A stretch of DNA of 7,019 nucleotides from Nitrososphaerota archaeon (GTDB lineage: Archaea; Thermoproteota; Nitrososphaeria; Nitrososphaerales; CADDZS01). The stretch lies in NCBI GenBank assembly GCA_027314685.1, contig DAHVAI010000468.1, positions 1 through 7,019 of the forward strand, given 5' to 3'. A program made the position numbers and the translations under genes. Below, piece after piece: positions 4,580 through 7,019 of the stretch. Numbering within the stretch: position 1 is the first letter of the stretch; every line of letters begins with the position of its first letter. The notes below the pieces were generated by a model. The model saw nothing but the letters and a program-made list of their open reading frames with translations. It was not told the DNA's origin and ran no database searches.

Positions 4580-5659
4580 TCAATTCTCCTTCGCCACAAG
4601 AGCTCCAAGCTCATTGACGTTTGAGACTATGCAGTCAACCGATTCTTTCTCTGATTGAAAGTATTCCGCCTTGTCTTTTGTGTTTGCAATCCCTGCAAAA
4701 AGAATCCTCTCATCGCTCGACTTGTTCGCGTTCTTGACCATCAATACATCTTCACCAGAATCGCCAACATAGAGCAGCGGGTACCCGGCAGGAAGTTGAT
4801 CCTTCACTTTTAGCAATGGTTTCGGTGACGGCTTTGTCTCTGTAGAGTCAAGGCTATAGTCTCCTGTAAACATGCAGATTGATGGTTTTGTGAACCACTT
4901 TGTGAAAGAGCTACCCATTGTGTAGAGCGTCGGAATCTTCGGTCTTCCAGTGATAACTCCAAGGTTACCTTCGCAAGCAAAGTAAAACAAATCAAGGGAT
5001 TTCTCTTCGACGATTTTTTTCTCTTTTGTTATGAGACCGGGATCGGAGAATAACTTTGTCGCGCAGTCAATGCCGTACATCTTCTTGAACACGGCCTTGC
5101 CGTAGACTGTTTCGTCATACAGAGTCGCAAGGAAGCTCTCTCCGACAGGCCTTGGATACTGGGCTAGTTCGCTGAACTTCTCGAATGAAGCGTTTCTCAA
5201 GAGCATCCTGCAAACATGGTCTCTTGTCGTGCCTTGAGTAAGGCTAGATACAAATTTTGCAAGATCACCCAAAGGTAAGGAAGGTAGAGGATCATCCCTT
5301 TTCGATAGCACTTGCGATTCAAATGATCTCAAACGCTCTGGTAGTGACCCGATACTAGCAATCTCATCCAGGCTCTTTGTGTCGATGTGCTTTGAGTAGA
5401 GAAAAGCAACAAGGACGTCAAGAGTGTCCCAGTCATTGTTGAACGTCCCGAGTTTTCGCAACTCTCCTATTGCCCGATGTAATTCGACACCATCGACATC
5501 ATAACCCGGAATTGAATAGATCGCCCTAGTACATTTAGTGAGCGCTTCGTCGTAGGAGCCCGACGCGTCGATCAAAACTCCGTCGCAATCAAAGATTATC
5601 CCAGAGTATCTCGAGGCAGCTTCGAACTCTTTTGATTTGTAGAATACCATGTTGGTCAC
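4580..5659 (-). CDS. HAD-superfamily phosphatase, candidate histidinol-phosphate phosphatase
   Basis: A 359-residue protein with all four HAD motifs. Motif I is IIFDCDGVLID with nucleophile D24 and acid/base D26; motif II is VITGRP with T237; motif III Lys is K276 or K280 in TKPSPKPLLK; motif IV is LLYVGDSGEDVLM with D300 and D304. DGV after the nucleophile and an insertion of about 200 residues between motifs I and II indicate subfamily I with an unusually large helical C1 cap. Position between hisC and hisB, with a 4-base GTGA overlap with hisC and the stop codon touching hisB, strongly suggests a histidine role. The pathway needs a histidinol-phosphate phosphatase between HisC and HisD, and no other candidate is present. 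This function is inferred. The start is GTG 5659 (GGAG only 4 bases before) or ATG 5650 (13 bases), and I cannot separate them. Confidence 0.9.
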   Translation of the reverse strand: MTNMVFYKSKEFEAASRYSGIIFDCDGVLIDASGSYDEALTKCTRAIYSIPGYDVDGVELHRAIGELRKLGTFNNDWDTLDVLVAFLYSKHIDTKSLDEIASIGSLPERLRSFESQVLSKRDDPLPSLPLGDLAKFVSSLTQGTTRDHVCRMLLRNASFEKFSELAQYPRPVGESFLATLYDETVYGKAVFKKMYGIDCATKLFSDPGLITKEKKIVEEKSLDLFYFACEGNLGVITGRPKIPTLYTMGSSFTKWFTKPSICMFTGDYSLDSTETKPSPKPLLKVKDQLPAGYPLLYVGDSGEDVLMVKNANKSSDERILFAGIANTKDKAEYFQSEKESVDCIVSNVNELGALVAKEN

Positions 5660-6735
5660 ACTATTCTCCGAAGCGAATACAGCAATTTCTCGTTCATCTC
5701 CCTTGAACCTACTGTTATCCTGAGAAACTCGCGCTCGCGACCCATTCTAGGAATGTACTTGACCGCGATGACGTACTTTAGGAGGTCCTGAGCTATTCTC
5801 CTTGCCTTCTTTGACCTGACAAGGACAAAGTTTGTGTCCGATTTCTTGACCACTCCCAGACCCATCTTTTCGAGTGCTTCGATCAATTCCTCTCTGTAGA
5901 TTTTCGCTTTTTCCACGTGCTCAGCGATGAGTGATTTTCTTTCCAATAGTTCCCTTGCAATCGAGACTGCAAGACCGCTAACCGCGTACGGGTACTGGAA
6001 CTCCCTCTCAAACTTCTTGACGACTGCCTCGTTAGCAAGAAGGTATCCTAGCCTCAGGTTTGCCAAGCCAAATGCTTTCGAGAATGTCCTGACAATAAGC
6101 AGGTTCCCGTACCTTGGTAGATTTTTCGAAAAAGTATACCTGCCGTACTCGACGTATGCTTCGTCGAGCAAAACCTGAACAGAGGGTAAAGATTCGAGAA
6201 TTGATCGTATCTGGTCCTCAGGATACTGGATTCCTGTAGGATTACTCGGAGAGGAAAGTACTAGCATCTTAGCACCCTTCTTCTTGCATTCGCGAATCAA
6301 TTCTTTCTCGTTCAGCGCAAACGGGTCTTTTGCAGTTGAAGCTGCCACCCCGACGGTCGAAACTGTTGCACCTACCCTCTTTGCAAGGATTGAGTACATT
6401 AAATAACTCGGATCGACAGTGAATATTCTTTCTCCTCTCGCAAGATTCATTCGATAAACAATGTCGATAATCTGGTCGCTGCCGAAACCTAGTGCTACAG
6501 AACTGGCAGAGCAGTAGCAGTATCTTGCTATCTCATCTTTCAGCTTCCTAGTTTCTCCCTCTGCGGACTCCGAAGGATAGATACGCGTGTCAAAGTTGTC
6601 TATGCATCTTGCTATCACCGGGCGAAGCCTCGCAAGGGGCAGCACCAGATTCTCGTTTAGGTTCATTCGTAAGAGATTCTGATCAGTATAGTCTATCTTT
6701 AGCAGGGATTGCTTGTATTCATTGGCAGTTTTCAA
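5656..6735 (-). CDS. hisC: histidinol-phosphate aminotransferase
   Basis: HisC is a PLP-dependent fold-type I aminotransferase that converts imidazole acetol phosphate plus glutamate to histidinol phosphate. The 359-residue protein shows LRMNLNENLVLP (22-33), the YPSES region, GFGSDQII (83-90), SSPSNPTG (161-168) with N165, LLDEAYVEY with D191 and Y194, and the PLP lysine K220 in RTFSKAFGLANLRLGY with R228. The context of a his operon separates it from related aminotransferases. The start is TTG 6735: an in-frame TGA lies three codons upstream, and the next Met (residue 24) would cut into the conserved N-terminus. GGAG at 6747-6750 lies 11 bases before the TTG. It follows the hisD stop by 6 bases and overlaps the HAD gene by 4. 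Confidence 0.96.
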   Translation of the reverse strand: MKTANEYKQSLLKIDYTDQNLLRMNLNENLVLPLARLRPVIARCIDNFDTRIYPSESAEGETRKLKDEIARYCYCSASSVALGFGSDQIIDIVYRMNLARGERIFTVDPSYLMYSILAKRVGATVSTVGVAASTAKDPFALNEKELIRECKKKGAKMLVLSSPSNPTGIQYPEDQIRSILESLPSVQVLLDEAYVEYGRYTFSKNLPRYGNLLIVRTFSKAFGLANLRLGYLLANEAVVKKFEREFQYPYAVSGLAVSIARELLERKSLIAEHVEKAKIYREELIEALEKMGLGVVKKSDTNFVLVRSKKARRIAQDLLKYVIAVKYIPRMGREREFLRITVGSREMNEKLLYSLRRIV

Positions 6736-6741
6736 AGCAAT

Positions 6742-7019
6742 TCACTCTCCTCCAACTCGCGCGAGTGCTGCAAACCCGTGATTTGGCAGACCTTCGATTC
6801 CTGATAGTGTGGAAACATACCTCGCTCCCTTTTTGATCGAAGTCTTCGAACCGGATACCACGAGAACCCGCTTCAAAAAGTTAGAAACGCCCAACCCGGA
6901 AGACACTTGTGCAGTTCCCCCAGTGGGAAGAATGTGATTTGTACCGACGACGTAATCAGTCGCGGCGCAAGGAACATTGTTGCCTTGAATGACGAGCCCT
7001 GAATTTGTGATTTGTTTTG
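6742..7019 (-). CDS. hisD: histidinol dehydrogenase, C-terminal part (5' end beyond right edge)
   Basis: The last 91 codons of hisD. HisD is a zinc- and NAD-dependent enzyme that oxidises histidinol to histidine in two steps. The visible part contains TDYVVGTNHILPTGGTAQVSSGL, the highly conserved stretch with a zinc-ligand Asp, then SNFLKRVLVV and SGIEGLPNHGFAALARVG, where the His in GLxxH corresponds to the other C-terminal zinc ligand. The catalytic Glu-His pair would be upstream, outside the window. It ends with GGE and a TGA stop 6 bases before hisC. It is the first gene of the operon visible here; the operon promoter, and hisG if it belongs to the operon, must lie to the right. Confidence 0.96.
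   Translation of the reverse strand, partial: KQITNSGLVIQGNNVPCAATDYVVGTNHILPTGGTAQVSSGLGVSNFLKRVLVVSGSKTSIKKGARYVSTLSGIEGLPNHGFAALARVGGE
6747..6753 (-). promoter_or_regulatory. Shine-Dalgarno sequence for hisC
   Basis: GGAGGAG lies within the last codons of hisD. Its second GGAG is 11 bases before the TTG start of hisC. In the register of the anti-Shine-Dalgarno sequence this equals GAGGTG plus 8, supporting the TTG start. Confidence 0.55.

Overview
The window looks archaeal, most likely from Nitrososphaeria (Thaumarchaeota). This lineage call is an inference. It rests on a tRNA-Thr gene that appears to carry two introns (one outside the anticodon loop), on AT-rich TATA-like boxes about 27 bases before genes that have no ribosome binding site, and on a compact one-direction histidine operon that includes a large HAD phosphatase. 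No database search was possible.

Every gene I can support lies on the minus strand, so transcription runs from the right edge to the left. From 7019 down to 1502 there is one tightly packed histidine biosynthesis operon: hisD (its 3' end only), hisC, a 359-residue HAD-superfamily phosphatase, hisB, hisH, hisA, hisF and hisI. Adjacent genes overlap by a few bases, abut, or are separated by gaps of up to 13 bases. Together they supply the cyclohydrolase (HisI), the isomerase (HisA), the glutaminase/cyclase pair (HisH/HisF), the dehydratase (HisB), the aminotransferase (HisC), the final dehydrogenase (HisD), and a candidate for the otherwise missing histidinol-phosphate phosphatase (the HAD protein). 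HisG and HisE are not in the window.

Left of the operon, at 1338-1447, is a tRNA-Thr(GGT) gene. It folds properly only if a 23-base intron in the D arm and a 12-base intron at 37/38 are removed. Further left are an OsmC-family gene (612-1175) and the 5' part of a class I SAM-dependent methyltransferase (410 to beyond position 1). Both of these look leaderless, with TATA-like boxes at the expected distance. The spacers at 411-611 and 1176-1337 hold only promoter-like motifs and small inverted repeats.

The most notable observation is the start of hisF. The conserved N-terminus containing catalytic Asp11 is encoded, but no ATG, GTG or TTG lies in frame upstream of it. An ACG codon sits exactly where the initiator is expected, 8 bases after a GAGGTG Shine-Dalgarno sequence, the same motif and spacing that precede the hisA start. 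Several starts in this operon fit one common Shine-Dalgarno spacing, which also helps choose among alternative starts.
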